Assembly: GCA_020726505.1 (NCBI GenBank)
Contig: JAHLEZ010000014.1
Location: forward strand, 1,054,001 to 1,118,000
Direction of reading: 5' to 3'
Source of the DNA: Leptodontidium sp. MPI-SDFR-AT-0119
Taxonomy: Eukaryota > Ascomycota > Leotiomycetes > Helotiales > Leptodontidiaceae
DNA length: 64,000 nucleotides
Part shown: positions 22,418-33,896 of the stretch, one piece after another
Layout of the letters: every line of letters begins with the position of its first letter
How positions within the stretch are numbered: position 1 is the first letter of the stretch
Made by a program: the position numbers and the translations under genes
The notes under the pieces: model-generated
What the model saw: the letters and a program-made list of their open reading frames with translations, nothing else
Told to the model about the DNA's origin: nothing
Database searches by the model: none

Positions 22418-23696
22418 TTCGTTGGGAAGAATAGGGAGAGGGAACAGAGATGTAAAGCAGGCACGCATTTAACTATTTCTGAACAAAACAAACTGCAATC
22501 GAAGCCCTAGATGTGATGAACCCCAAGGAGAGAATACTCAACATCACAGCTTTTCATCTGCACCACTCATTCTCAAGTAAACATCCGATCTAGCAACGCC
22601 TCGAATGCAATTCTCGACTCACTCTGAAGCACCGGTCGTCGTTCCTTCTCACCAGCTTCATCATCATCACTATCCGTGACAGCCATCATATACTGGCCAA
22701 CATAAATGTCCCTCAACTTCGGCAATAGCTTAGCGAGAAGGGATATCTTCAAAGACACTCAAGGATTCGAGTAAGCGAAAAAGTGATGAGTCTCGAGTCC
22801 CGAGTCCCACCGCACCCATGATCCTTATATGTATTGACGCGACAGCCTCTCAAGATCTCAGTTTGGTATTCAAATGTTGCAACCCCTTTCTTGTTAAAAC
22901 TCAAGAGCATGTTGATCAAGAGGCCAATAGATGGGGACAGAGTAAGGCTTGCTTGCGGCGAGCTAAAGTAAATGATCAGCTCACAGTCACGATCGTCTCA
23001 TCCCCCTCACAAGACAATCTTGTTCAAGTTCACGCTATGAGTGAATCACCAGAATTTGATTACGTAGAGTCTTTGTTCAATTATCTGTCTCGCTTACAAC
23101 CCGAACCCTTATATACAGAAAGGATCGATCAACTTCCATCAGATCCACGACTTATCCATCAATCCAGGCGAACCATTCAACCAACCAGCTAATCACACTA
23201 TTTCGTTGCGTACAACGGCCCAATACGCAGCGACTTTCTATCTAGCCATCAACACACCGCATCGCATCGCCTCCTCTCCGAAAACAAAACAAAGGGTACT
23301 AGCAGAACACTGGTCTCGATCGATCGAAAAGGGAAAAAGGCAAGGAGGTGTAGCTAACTGTCTGTCTGTCGGTCTGAGAGAGGGGAAGAAGGAACCCCGA
23401 AAAGAGAAAAGAGTGCCGAATTTCCATCTTCCCGGCCGCACCGACCAAACCGCTTCATTTCAAACTCCTCCAACGCCTGTGCAGTAAATTTCAATGCAGG
23501 GATGGAAACAAAAAAAGAAAGAGAAACGAGAGTGCAAAACCAGGTCGTAGATCGCTGCATGCAGATCATCGTGAAGTCCGAGATCTCCTTTTTATCAACA
23601 AAAGAGAGGGTATTGTTTGTTAATGTACAAAATCCCTGCCGTGCTCGATGAGTTGGAGCGTGGTGAGGTAGGTGAGATTTAGGCGTGGGTCGTAGG
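22418..23696. other. Intergenic, convergent spacer
   Basis: Nearly 1.3 kb between two convergent genes, with both 3' UTRs. A 61-residue open frame on the minus strand (22573-22758) has an acidic patch but no recognised domain or gene structure. I see no supported gene. Confidence 0.5.
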
Positions 23697-26600
23697 TCAT
23701 TGGACATCGCGAGAATTGTTCCTCCGACTTTGGACTGGACCAAAGGAGTGGCTGGACTCTAATCGAGTCAAGAGAGCGGCGGATGTGAAGTCATTGCTCT
23801 GCTCATAACTTGGACGTATACGATCCATTGAGGCTCGTATCCTGTCGTATGATGGTCTCGCTCTGTCCATTGAGGGACGGTTGTATGGAGGTTGGTCGAC
23901 GGAAGGTCGATGTCGAGTAAATTCTGTTCCATCGCTGCCATTTTGGCTTCGAGGATTGTGTGTGGTGGCTGTTGGAGCAACTGAAGGGGGGTAAATGGGC
24001 CGTTGGTCTTCATCAACACTCGGATAGTGGGTATGCTTACTCGGCTTTGCGATTTCGTACGACGTTGAAGTTGACCCATTCGACATTGTATCTTCGGTGG
24101 CGGATTTTCCAGGTTTGTCAAGGTGCTCAAACTTGCCTTGACGAACCTGTTCGCGAATGATATCGACGTCATAGGGGAAGTAGATCTTCTGAATGGCCTT
24201 GATAAAGAATCTTGGCGCCAGAGAGAGAACAATTGACAGGCATGTTACTGCCCAGAAGGTTGGTTGTGCGAATACCTCTGTAGCGGCTTTGTAGAAGTAA
24301 TCAGAGGACTTGAAGGCGGAGTACACGCCAGTCCAGAACCAAACGAGCAAACTACTAACAATGACAAGCAGCAACATGAGCCAATCCCATCGGTAGGTGT
24401 TGAGCAAGATGTAGGTGTTGATGACGAGGATCGCTGCAGGTGCAATATACACGCCGAAACGCTCACGATCATCGATATTCAAGCCATTGTGCGTGACAAA
24501 GTTCCCTGGACGGAAGGCTAGATAAGCCATGTAGAACAAGATGACCGATTGGTACATTCCATCAATCATGTACAGCCTGTTACGAGGTTAGCACAAAAAT
24601 ATCCCACGGCTAGGGCAGATCCTACCAGAACTTCCGTTGAGTCCATTCAAGTCGCTCGATACCACGGCGATAAAGCTGTGGAACAGCGAGAGATACCTTG
24701 TCACTGACGTCCTGATCCAAGACACCCATGAAGATGACTGGAAGGGATGTGAAAGCCAAGTTGAAGAGCAGAATGTAGGTGTAGTCGTACAGGTAAGTTT
24801 GATCGAAACTGCAGTATATCTGGTACCAGAAAATTGTGAACGTCCAGACAATGTTTTTGTAAAAGAAGTTGGCAATAGTTTCCGCCAATCGTCGATAAGA
24901 CCATCTTCCATGTACGAGGACCAATCTTTGGAGGAAACGGAATTGTCCAATGGCATAATCGGCGGACATGACGGCTTGTCGTCCCTCTTCTCCAGCGATA
25001 CCGACACCGACATCGGCCTCTTGAATCATTGCCACGTCATTCGCTCCATCACCAATAGACAGAGTCATGACATCTAAGCCTCCCTTAACCATAGCAACAA
25101 CGGCAGCTTTCTGAGCTGGGCTGACACGACAGCAGAGAACCGACTTGCATTGCTTGCAGAGTAACAGGAACTTTTGACGAAGTGCTGGGTCGAGAACAAG
25201 CTTCAGAGAATCACCATCGATGACAATGGCATGTGTTGGCGCAGGTGGCTCATGGTTTTTCCGAGCAGCCTTGAGCTCTTCGTCAGAACCTGTCATGTTG
25301 AACGTTGCGAGGTGTTTGTCGAGTTCGATCTCAGCGCTTGCAATTGTGTCGTCCTCCACCTTAACAACAATAAGTTCCATGTCGTTGTTGAGCAAGTTGC
25401 AAGAGAAACCAATGTTGATGGCAGTCTCCACCTTGTCTCCGGTCAGAACCCAAAGTTTGATACCAGCCTCAGCTAGAAGAGCAATGGTGTCAGGGACGCC
25501 TTCTTGAAGACGATCCTCAATAGCAGTACCACCCAGTAAAGTCAGGTCACGTTCGATAACGTCCGAGACAGCTTCCAACTTGTCCTCCCGATCAGCAATG
25601 GCAGCAGAGGCAATTTCGTGCTCCTTGTTCCACTTTTGGTACTCCTCCTCACCGAGTTCCCTCTGAGCAATGCATAGAGTTCGAAGTCCTTCACGTGCAA
25701 ACATTTCGAGGTGCTCAGCTGTGGTTCTCCGAAGTTCTGATTGCTCTCCTCGCTTTAGTCGAGAGTAGATCATGCTATCTGCACCCTTGCAGTAGAGAAT
25801 AATCCTGTTATCTGGCATCCTGATAATGGCACTCATTCGCTTACGGGTTGAGTTGAACTCGAGAGTGTTGAGAACCTTGAAAGATCTATCTTCGCCTTGG
25901 ATATTCAACCGTATCCCGTCTGTAGAGTTGCCCAAAACGGTAAAGCCAACATCTCGAGCAGTAGCCACTAAAGCAGCCTCATCGGGAGACTGTGCCTTGA
26001 ACTCAATCTTCGGTGGATCGCCAGGTGTCGTCTCAGCAATGACTGTGTGACATAGAGCCAGAGCCAACATGAATTGCTCATTCGCGTGCTGCTGCTCTGG
26101 GCCTGACTGTCCTGCCATGTCGGTAATGAAGTCTGGTGCAACGAAGGTTAAATCATCGTCATGGAGATATGGGTTGTCGTGGAGCTTTCTGATATCTTCA
26201 ATCATCTTGACCCTCCCTCTTGCAATTTCCTCACGTGCCCTAGCTCCTTCCTTTTCAACGTCAATACCTTGTCGCTTCTGCATTCCAGCCTGTGCTTCGG
26301 TATAAGCCTCTCCGTACGGAACGCCGTTGATCGTGGCCTTCTTGAACTCCATCACGTTCTGGGTAAGAGTTCCAGTCTTGTCAGAGAAAATGTACTCGAT
26401 TTGTCCGAGGTCATCGGAGATGTTCCAGGACTTCGGGGTACAAGGATAGTCGATCTTCTCGTAGTACATCTCGGTGTCGCTGTAGATGAAAAACGCCTGA
26501 CAAGTCTTGATGATTTCCAGGGAAATGTAGAGGGAAATGGGGACCAAATTCTGGAACAGGATAATGGCTGCCCAGAATGTAATGAAGCCGTCCAAGGATG

Positions 26601-28314
26601 GTTTACCACCAATCGAACCATATTCGAAGAACTGGATCGAATTATCTCCCAGGCCCCAGTATATACCCTGGTACAATCCGGAAGCAAGACACATCAAAAT
26701 CAAGATGACGAAGTTGTAAATGACATTCCAGTTGAGCTCTCTTGCAATGCGGGACCGCTTGCTGGGAGTGATTCCAGAGTTGATCATGATTTTGGTATCG
26801 AATCCGGTAAAGACAACAACACCGAGAACCCACTCGGTATTGCGCAAATTGCACCCTCTGAGAAGCATGTTGTTGATAGAAACAGGTTCAGCCATTTCTT
26901 CTCCTGCTCCATCTGGAGTCTTGGGGTTTCTTTGAGTCCAGCGTGCAACAGCACTGTATTGGTAGAGGTTTGCCTGAGGAGGCTCACTGTCAATTGTAAA
27001 TTCGGTCCTCTCGCAATCTCGGGCATGTTTGATGTCTCGTCCACTGCGAAGCGCATGGCGGACCTTCAAGTTCGTCTCTCCATCCAAGTTCTTGGTCTCC
27101 ACGTAACAGGCCCCGTCAGGATCAGATGTAGACAGAATCACAACATCTGCTGGAATCTGATCATCATTATAAAGTCGAACAAAGTCGCCGACTTTCACAT
27201 TTTTCCAGTAGTCGAGATGGAACCTGGACTTCCCGGTGGCAGTACGCGCAGGGTTAATGAGACTTCCGAAACTCTTCACAGCTGGGGAACGGTGTCCATC
27301 TTCATATGAGAATGCAGTACCTGGACGCTCATGGGGATCGGGAATCTGGAGGCTATCCTCGCGGGGGTAACGGTGAAGGAACGGGCGTCATCTGGATGTC
27401 CTCTCTTGCAGAAGCGAACGATTCCCTGGTATTGGCCGTGAGCGCAGATTGTCGTCTCGTGTCCCTCGTCTCTCTGGTTTCGTAGGAACCTCGAGGCTGA
27501 TCAAGCGCTGCCGATGCATCTTTTCCTGGCACATTCTTTGGCTTCTTCATCTTGCGCCAGAGGACAACCAGTCCACGAGAAGTGGCTTTCTTCATCCTTC
27601 TCCAGAGTGAGATATCATCATCGCTGACATTTACATTGTTCCAATCGATCAATCGGTGGACAGGGGAGTTGTTCAGTTCATTGTCAAGGACCGTCCGTCT
27701 GTAATCTTCCACCGCATCCTTCACAGCCGTTATAAAGACGATAACAATCAAAGGAACGGCGTTTAGGCCTGGATTCGAGGCACCAAAGATGCTAAAGAAC
27801 TGCTCGAAAGTTAGTTATTGTTGCGACCCTCATACTGTGGCAAACTTACGGCCAGAATAATCAAGAACAAGAAGTACACATTGGCAACGTTCTGAAATTG
27901 AAACATCAGGTTTTTTGGGATGAAACTGATTGGCGTATACTTGGCTGTCCTGATCTTGTTCCTCGTGAAGTGTTGGGAAGGATGACCATCTTCGTCCACA
28001 GCATCCGGAGGCAAGGGGATGTTGAAGTAGAGCTTCCGAGGACCCTGGCCTTCCTGGTCGTCTGCCTTCTCCTCACCAGCTGCTTCGCTGGGCTCTGGTT
28101 CTTCTTGAATCCCACCCAGATCTGTACCTAACGACTCCCCTCCCGTTGACTGTCTCTTTTTCTCACTACTTGTTGACCCCTTATGTCCCAAACGGCCCAT
28201 GATCGAGCCCCGTTTCTTGGTCGCCTTCTTTGCTCCCAGCCTTTGAGTCGCCCATCGTAATCGCTTTGTTGGATTTGGCGCATCATCTGGTTCTTCGTGA
28301 TTCGAGGCTGCCAT
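23697..28314 (-). CDS. P4-ATPase phospholipid flippase, Dnf1 type
   Basis: An aminophospholipid or lysophospholipid flippase that moves lipid to the cytosolic leaflet of plasma or endosomal membranes. Exons, in reading order, are 28314-27850, 27799-24626 and 24576-23697. The total is one base more than a whole number of codons and would give about 1505 residues, the normal size. Landmarks are an N-terminal basic and acidic tail, the first membrane segments, DGETNL of the actuator domain (the P4 form of TGES), PISLYISLEI, the phosphorylation motif DKTGTLTQN, GDGANDVAMIQEADVGVGIAG, and six C-terminal membrane segments with a disordered Arg/Ser/Tyr-rich tail (RPSYDR repeats). The frame breaks at the G run 27363-27367: one base too many is the simplest cause. 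Downstream conservation is excellent, so a sequence error is likely. Confidence 0.93.
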
Positions 28315-30630
28315 GGTGATGGATTAACAGTTGAGAATGGGCAAAGCCCTCTCGCGGAGAGACAGGTCGCCTTTGGGAGCCCGCAGCCAGCCCAGATTAA
28401 CGTGGTGATCCGCTCGGTGAAGTGGAGGTGTATTACAACATGTATACTCTTCGAAGATGAAGTCGGAACGAGTGACGGGTTGAATTGTTTGGTGTGAGGG
28501 GAGAAAGTCGAGGGGAAATTTACTTTGGTTGGTTGTATGGGGACCTGCGGATAGCACGGAGATCGCGTAGGAACATGTAAGCAAGGCGCTTCTTCGAATT
28601 CCAAGACTCAGACCGGCCGCTCAGGGGAACTGCGCTGAGACCAACCCGACCTGAGTTGTGAAAGGTGTATGTAGGAAGAGCTGGTCTGCGTGCACAGAAT
28701 TATTGAATTGAACAATTGCACAAGCCAGGAGTTGTGTTGAAGAGAAGAAGGGCTTTGTTGCAAGGTGTTGCTGGGAACCGTTCCTAAGCAAAAGTGTAGC
28801 AGTTCCTTTGCCGTTGCTGTTCGCCTCGCCCTTGCGCGACTTGCTGCTTATTAACTGAAGTCTACTAAGAACGCCACTCCATCCGAAACCCCGTATCAGA
28901 ACAAATTGTGCCCGTAGGGCGACGGCTTCGGACTTTGAGGTTGTATTATCTGCCTGTGCAGGAATGAGGATTTTTACAAGCAACAGGTGTTACGAAGTTA
29001 GGGGAAAGTTGGGGATGGGTCTATTTTCTTCTCTTTGTTCTCTTTGCTAGTTGGTTAGTCTTATGCACTGCCGCAAAAGACGAAGGATGAGTCGAGCTGT
29101 GTCTGCTGTGCTGTGGTGATGATGATGATGCTGCTGAGTGAAATACACATTCAGCACCGCACATTACTGCCAGCAAGCTCACCAATCATCGGGGATTTCT
29201 GGACGGAGGCACTGCACTGATTACTGTAAGATTTCACACTACTGTACAGGGGATATCTACCCGTCGCGCTCTCGCCGGTGAGATTTGTTAGCAATCGTGG
29301 CACAGCGGCGGTGGGATTAGATGGGATGTGGGATTGGGATTGGGAAGGTGCTGAGTCGTGCTGTGCTGCGCTTCTGACTGGAGGATGGGAGACCGAAGTC
29401 CCAAGCCAAGTCCGACCTATCACGTCAATCTTAAACGGATATAATTAAGCAGTCCCTAGGCGAGAAGATCGCAGGCCGATCCTTTACTGGGAGATGTTGT
29501 GCTGTCCAGTACGGTGGGTGCGCTGCAAACTCTCTGTAAACTCAAAGCTGCGGTCTGCGGTGCAACCAGATCTGATACAGCTTTCAACGCAGACAGACAA
29601 GGCATCTGACCGTGAGTTGAGTTGAGTTGATTCCATGCTGTGAATTAAATTTGCCTTTCTTCATACAGAGGAGCAGGCCGGACCGGAACTGAACCACCGT
29701 CGAGTGCCAAAGATCAAACACCGCATTTCTCCCCAAAGGCCAAGCCAAGGCTCATGTCCCTGCAATTGGAGGGGGGCATAAATTAAGAAATGCGTCAACC
29801 GTCCGAAAGAGGGTCCAGCAAGCCAAAATGCACTCCACTTCTCCTCCACCGCTCACGAATTCGATTCGTGTCTTCACGAGCTGCGTCAAATCTAAAAGCG
29901 ATACGGCTCTCTTAAGGCCGAGCTCGGGACTACCGGCGGAGAACAAGATGATCCCAAGGGACCAAGGACTTGGAGAAAGAAAATGACACAGGCCAGAACA
30001 CTTACTCAATCTCCAGATCCGGCAATATTCGGACGCAGAAACACCCAGATCCGACGGGAGGGAGGGTGTTGTTCGTATGCCTATGGACGTGCATGCTGAG
30101 TGCTGACGACATAGGGGTCAGTGGGGGTTCGAGACTTTCGAGACTTCAAGACTTCGAGTCCATTAATACTTTTGTACTCTAACTGCGAACTGGATGATAT
30201 GAGAATATGAAGCTTGTTGGAATTACTTTTATGCACGGCATAGGAGCATCTGTCAAAACACAGATGCAAGGAGAGCAACTCAGAACAAAGAACCGGACGG
30301 TGGCTGCTGCTAAAACGCCTGTCAAACACAGGAGAGAGGACCTGAGCTGGATGCAGGGCACACACCTCGTACAACCTCCCTTGGTTGCACAGCGTCGTTT
30401 CCTCTTCTCCAGGCTATTTGATGAAACTGACCCGACGAGGGGAATGGAAGTTGGAAGAGAGGATTAATGTACGCCCCTTTATCCCAAGTCCCAAAATAAA
30501 TGCTGCTTTTTTGATACCATTCACGTGACTCTACCCGCGTAACTAACACGCCCTACGCGACGGCTTCATCTATGAGAGATAACCGCATAAGGCAGTCCAT
30601 ATCCAAATCCACCCTCTTCTAAACCAATGT
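28315..30630. other. Divergent intergenic region
   Basis: A 2.3-kb spacer between divergent genes. Both 5' leaders must lie here. Many short open frames are present but none has a domain or a splice pattern. No RNA gene was recognised. Confidence 0.5.
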
Positions 30631-32704
30631 ATGACGAACATGTCGACCAACAAATCCATCCGAGACTTTTTCAAAGCAAAGCCTGCTACCATGGAGCCAG
30701 CTGCACCGGCTGCCTCTCCAGCATTCAAGGTTCCTTCTGTCCCAGCAACGAGAGCTTCCAATATACCCTCCTCAAATCCTCAAATGGCGCCTCAACCTTC
30801 ATCCGCGCCAAAATCCTCGGATCAGAGAAGTTACACTTCCAGCTTATCACCCCCGCCAAGCAGCAACGCCTCGGAACGGCCACAGTCGCAACGGATGGAG
30901 AACGTGCCATTCAAATCCTTGCCAACCAACAACTCATCAGAACGCGAGATCCAAAACTCGGACGAAGAAGATGATTCTGATGACTCCCTTGAAGATCTGT
31001 CCACCATCCTGGCTGCAAGATTCCCTAATTCTGCAAGCCGGCCTAAGACGTCAGGTGATAAAGCCACACCTTCTACACCTGCAGCTCCCCGATATAATAC
31101 GCGGACGAACAACTTCCATGTATCGCCGCTACCTGTTCTTTCTAAGACGAAATTCGACCTCAAATCCTTGGCCAGTCATGCACAAGATGACGAGGCTGCT
31201 GAAATTACCTCCAAGAGATACAAAGCCATGTTGGAGGAGCCGGATATCGAAGAAGATGATGAGCATTCCCCAGATCCAGCGAAGAGAGGGAAATTCAACC
31301 ATAGTGCTTTGCTAGAGTCAGTTGTAGCTGGTGGAGGAGATGGAGGTGCCCACAGAGTTGCAAGAGCCATCCAAAGAACAGAGGCCACAGTCACGGAGCA
31401 GAGATGGTACTTCTTCGAAACCGGCGCAAGCCAAAGCAAGCCAGAACAGAAAAAATTTCCAGTTGCTTCGGTCCCTCCGATTTGGAAGGATGTGCTTGTT
31501 GATCCTCGAATGAGGCAGCAAACTTTCGTAGTTGGCTTTGCCGAAGATATGGTTACTATGGGCCAAGAGCTACCAGATGAGCTCTTCCTATGGATGTTAG
31601 ATGAAGTATCCGTGGAAGCAAGAGATCCTCTTCGAACGTCGTATCTCAACGTTATGAGACAGAGCCACGAGCAAATCCAGAGACTGATCACGATCGATAC
31701 CATATGGTCGATGTTCCTCCGCTTAGGAGCCAGCCCCAAAGCGAATCTATTAGAAGTCATCAAACCAGTCAACAAACTCAAAGATCCATATCCGAGACGA
31801 GACTGGGCAAATCTCCTCTCCATCATTAAATTCTTTAGCCAGGTGGCCAAGTTACTAGATGAGAAGTCAAGACGATTTCTCATATTCATGTTTCTCAAGA
31901 TGAGCTTAGACAAGGTGGTTTCCGAGAACGTCGATATCCACGACTCAGTACAAGATGCGATCGCCCGGCTATGTCATTATATTATTGACTGGAAAGAAAC
32001 AGTAAGCCCTCCTTTTCTCTCTCTTCATACAAATTGAAACCCATCAACAAACCCACCAACTAACAACCTCCCAGTGCATCATGGTATGCGAGAACCTCTT
32101 CCAAAGCACCACCTCAGCACCCCTCCGTCTCCAAATAATCGAAAGCATCTCCTCCATCTCACCACGCACACACGACCTCCGCCGGCGGCTAGCAACCTGC
32201 TTCTTCCACAACACTAACATCACCACCTACGCCAGCCAGCCCGGCTACCACTCCACGAACCTGCATGAAATAATGGCCACGCTCCACACGAGCCGTTTCC
32301 AGATCAAACCCCAGAGAGACGACCACCCAGGAACGGACTACCACGAGCTGCGGGCACTGATCTACCTCCTCGACGCGGCTATCGACGACGGCCTATCTTC
32401 AGAGCGTGATCTGAGTGACAAGTTGCAAGAGGAGATGCACAATGACGATGTTGAGGAGTTTAGTAGGCAGTTGGATTGGATTGGCTCGAAGATCCAGACG
32501 GGCGGAGCGGCGTTCTTTACGAGGTTGGATACGAAAGAGGCGTTGACGTTGGTGCAACAGAGAGCTGTAGCTATGTTGAGGACGAAAGCGAAGCCGAAGA
32601 ATGAATGGTATAATGGCGGGGAAGAGAAGGAGAAGAGGGTGGAGAGTTTTGGGAGGGAGAAGAAGGGGATGGCTAGTTTTTTGAAGAAGGAACCTGCTAA
32701 ATAG
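30631..32704 (+). CDS. Helical-repeat protein, possibly NSE6/SLF2-like (CANIN)
   Basis: A 666-residue protein in two exons (30631-32001 and 32075-32704, phase 0, donor GTAAGC). The N-terminal 250 residues are disordered, rich in Ser and Pro, with an acidic block NSDEEDDSDDSLEDLS. The rest is helical, without catalytic motifs. It starts with NKSIRDFFK and ends with KKGMASFLKKEPAK; both resemble PCNA-binding PIP boxes with the first Gln replaced. The order (disordered tail, then helical domain with LPDELFLWMLDEV) resembles the Smc5/6 loader subunit family (Nse6/SLF2), but this is an inference from remembered family shape. A second Met at codon 4 could be the true start. Its downstream neighbour is convergent at a distance of 293 bases. 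Confidence 0.8.
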
Positions 32705-32997
32705 AGTAGAGTCAACTAGAATAATGTCAAGTGAAAGAGTATCGCTTGATAACAAACCATAGCCTACCTCTAAAGTAGAGTTCGGGACTGCCATCTCATA
32801 GAAAGACCAATGGATTAGAGATTCCAAGCTAGTCCCATTCAGGATTCATTGTATCATACACAGCAGTCTACAACTCTCTTCCTCTTCCCGTCCCGTAGCA
32901 AACGCTTGCAATATCCACATTTATCAACTCTGACTTAAACGAACAGCAATTCCCAATTGTCCATCTCTGGCCCAAAACCCCAATGTCATCCACCACC

Positions 32998-33896
32998 TTA
33001 CTCGTAGAACTTCCTGTTCTCGTTGGGCCCGAATAGCTTGGTTCGGATGGAAGGTAGAGCTATATCTTCCAATAGCTTCAACCGCTCGTCAAAGGTATTG
33101 GTGATTTCAATCTTGCCGTTACCGCCGACAATTGAGACGCCTCCGGTGCTATTACCAGCCAGTTAGCACAACTTGTCCTCAAAGTAACCATCCACAAGAT
33201 CAAGAAAAATAGGAGAGTTGGTGGAAGAGGGACATACCACCCATCAGGCAACGGACTCGACTCATCGATTGTAGCACTAATCTCCTTCTTCGTCTTCTCC
33301 TTATACTCCTTCTCAGCATCCTTAATCGCCTTCCCAACCACGTCCTTATCCGCCTTCCTCACCCTAACCACCAACTTATCCTCGCTCAACGCATAGAAAC
33401 CCTCTAGCAACAACCCCTTCAGCACCGTCTGGTACTTCGCCTTATCCTTCGTCTGATCGCCGAGCTTCTTCTGCGCCGCCTCAAAGATAGCATCGAGGAG
33501 CTCCTGGCGCGCAGAGAGAACCTTAAGGCGGGTCTTGTTGGCGACGGTCGAGCGGGTGATCTGCTGCGACATCTGGGCCGCCTTGAACTTCTTCTCGTAC
33601 GTCGTATCGATGGCGGCTGTTTCCTGGCGGACGAGCTTGGATTTCTCGATGGCGAATTCCTCATCGGCTTTTATTTCGATCTCGCGCCCCTTCTCCATCG
33701 CTTCTTGCTTGATGAAGGCGGTCATCTTCTTCAGCTCTTGGCCGACCTGTGGTATCATTGCCTGTTAGCTAGCTGGTTCGCTCTGCCTTGGTTTGACTTG
33801 GGCTTGGTTGGAGGGCCGCGTTGTTCAATTGAGACTTGTGGTTTTTAAAGGGGGGGAGCTGACCTGGTCGTCCGAGAGGGCGTGCGATTGTGACAT
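32998..33896 (-). CDS. VMA4: V-type proton ATPase subunit E
   Basis: The peripheral stalk subunit E of the vacuolar proton pump, holding V1 to V0 at vacuole and endosome membranes. Exons in reading order are 33896-33864, 33746-33238 and 33148-32998, giving 230 residues, as in other fungi. The first exon is short and encodes MSQSHALSDDQ. The long N-terminal helix is charged (MTAFIKQEAMEKGREIEIKA). The C-terminal domain has GGVSIVGGNGKIEI and NTFDERLKLLEDIALPSIR, typical of the family. It is complete, with no frame break. Confidence 0.95.

Noticed and set aside
22573..22758. A 61-codon minus-strand frame downstream of the dehydrogenase
   Set aside because: Short, with a simple acidic patch, and located in a 3' UTR region; no gene evidence.
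26161..27309. A 382-codon plus-strand frame inside the P4-ATPase gene
   Set aside because: Antisense shadow of the conserved ATPase core; low-complexity composition and no domain.
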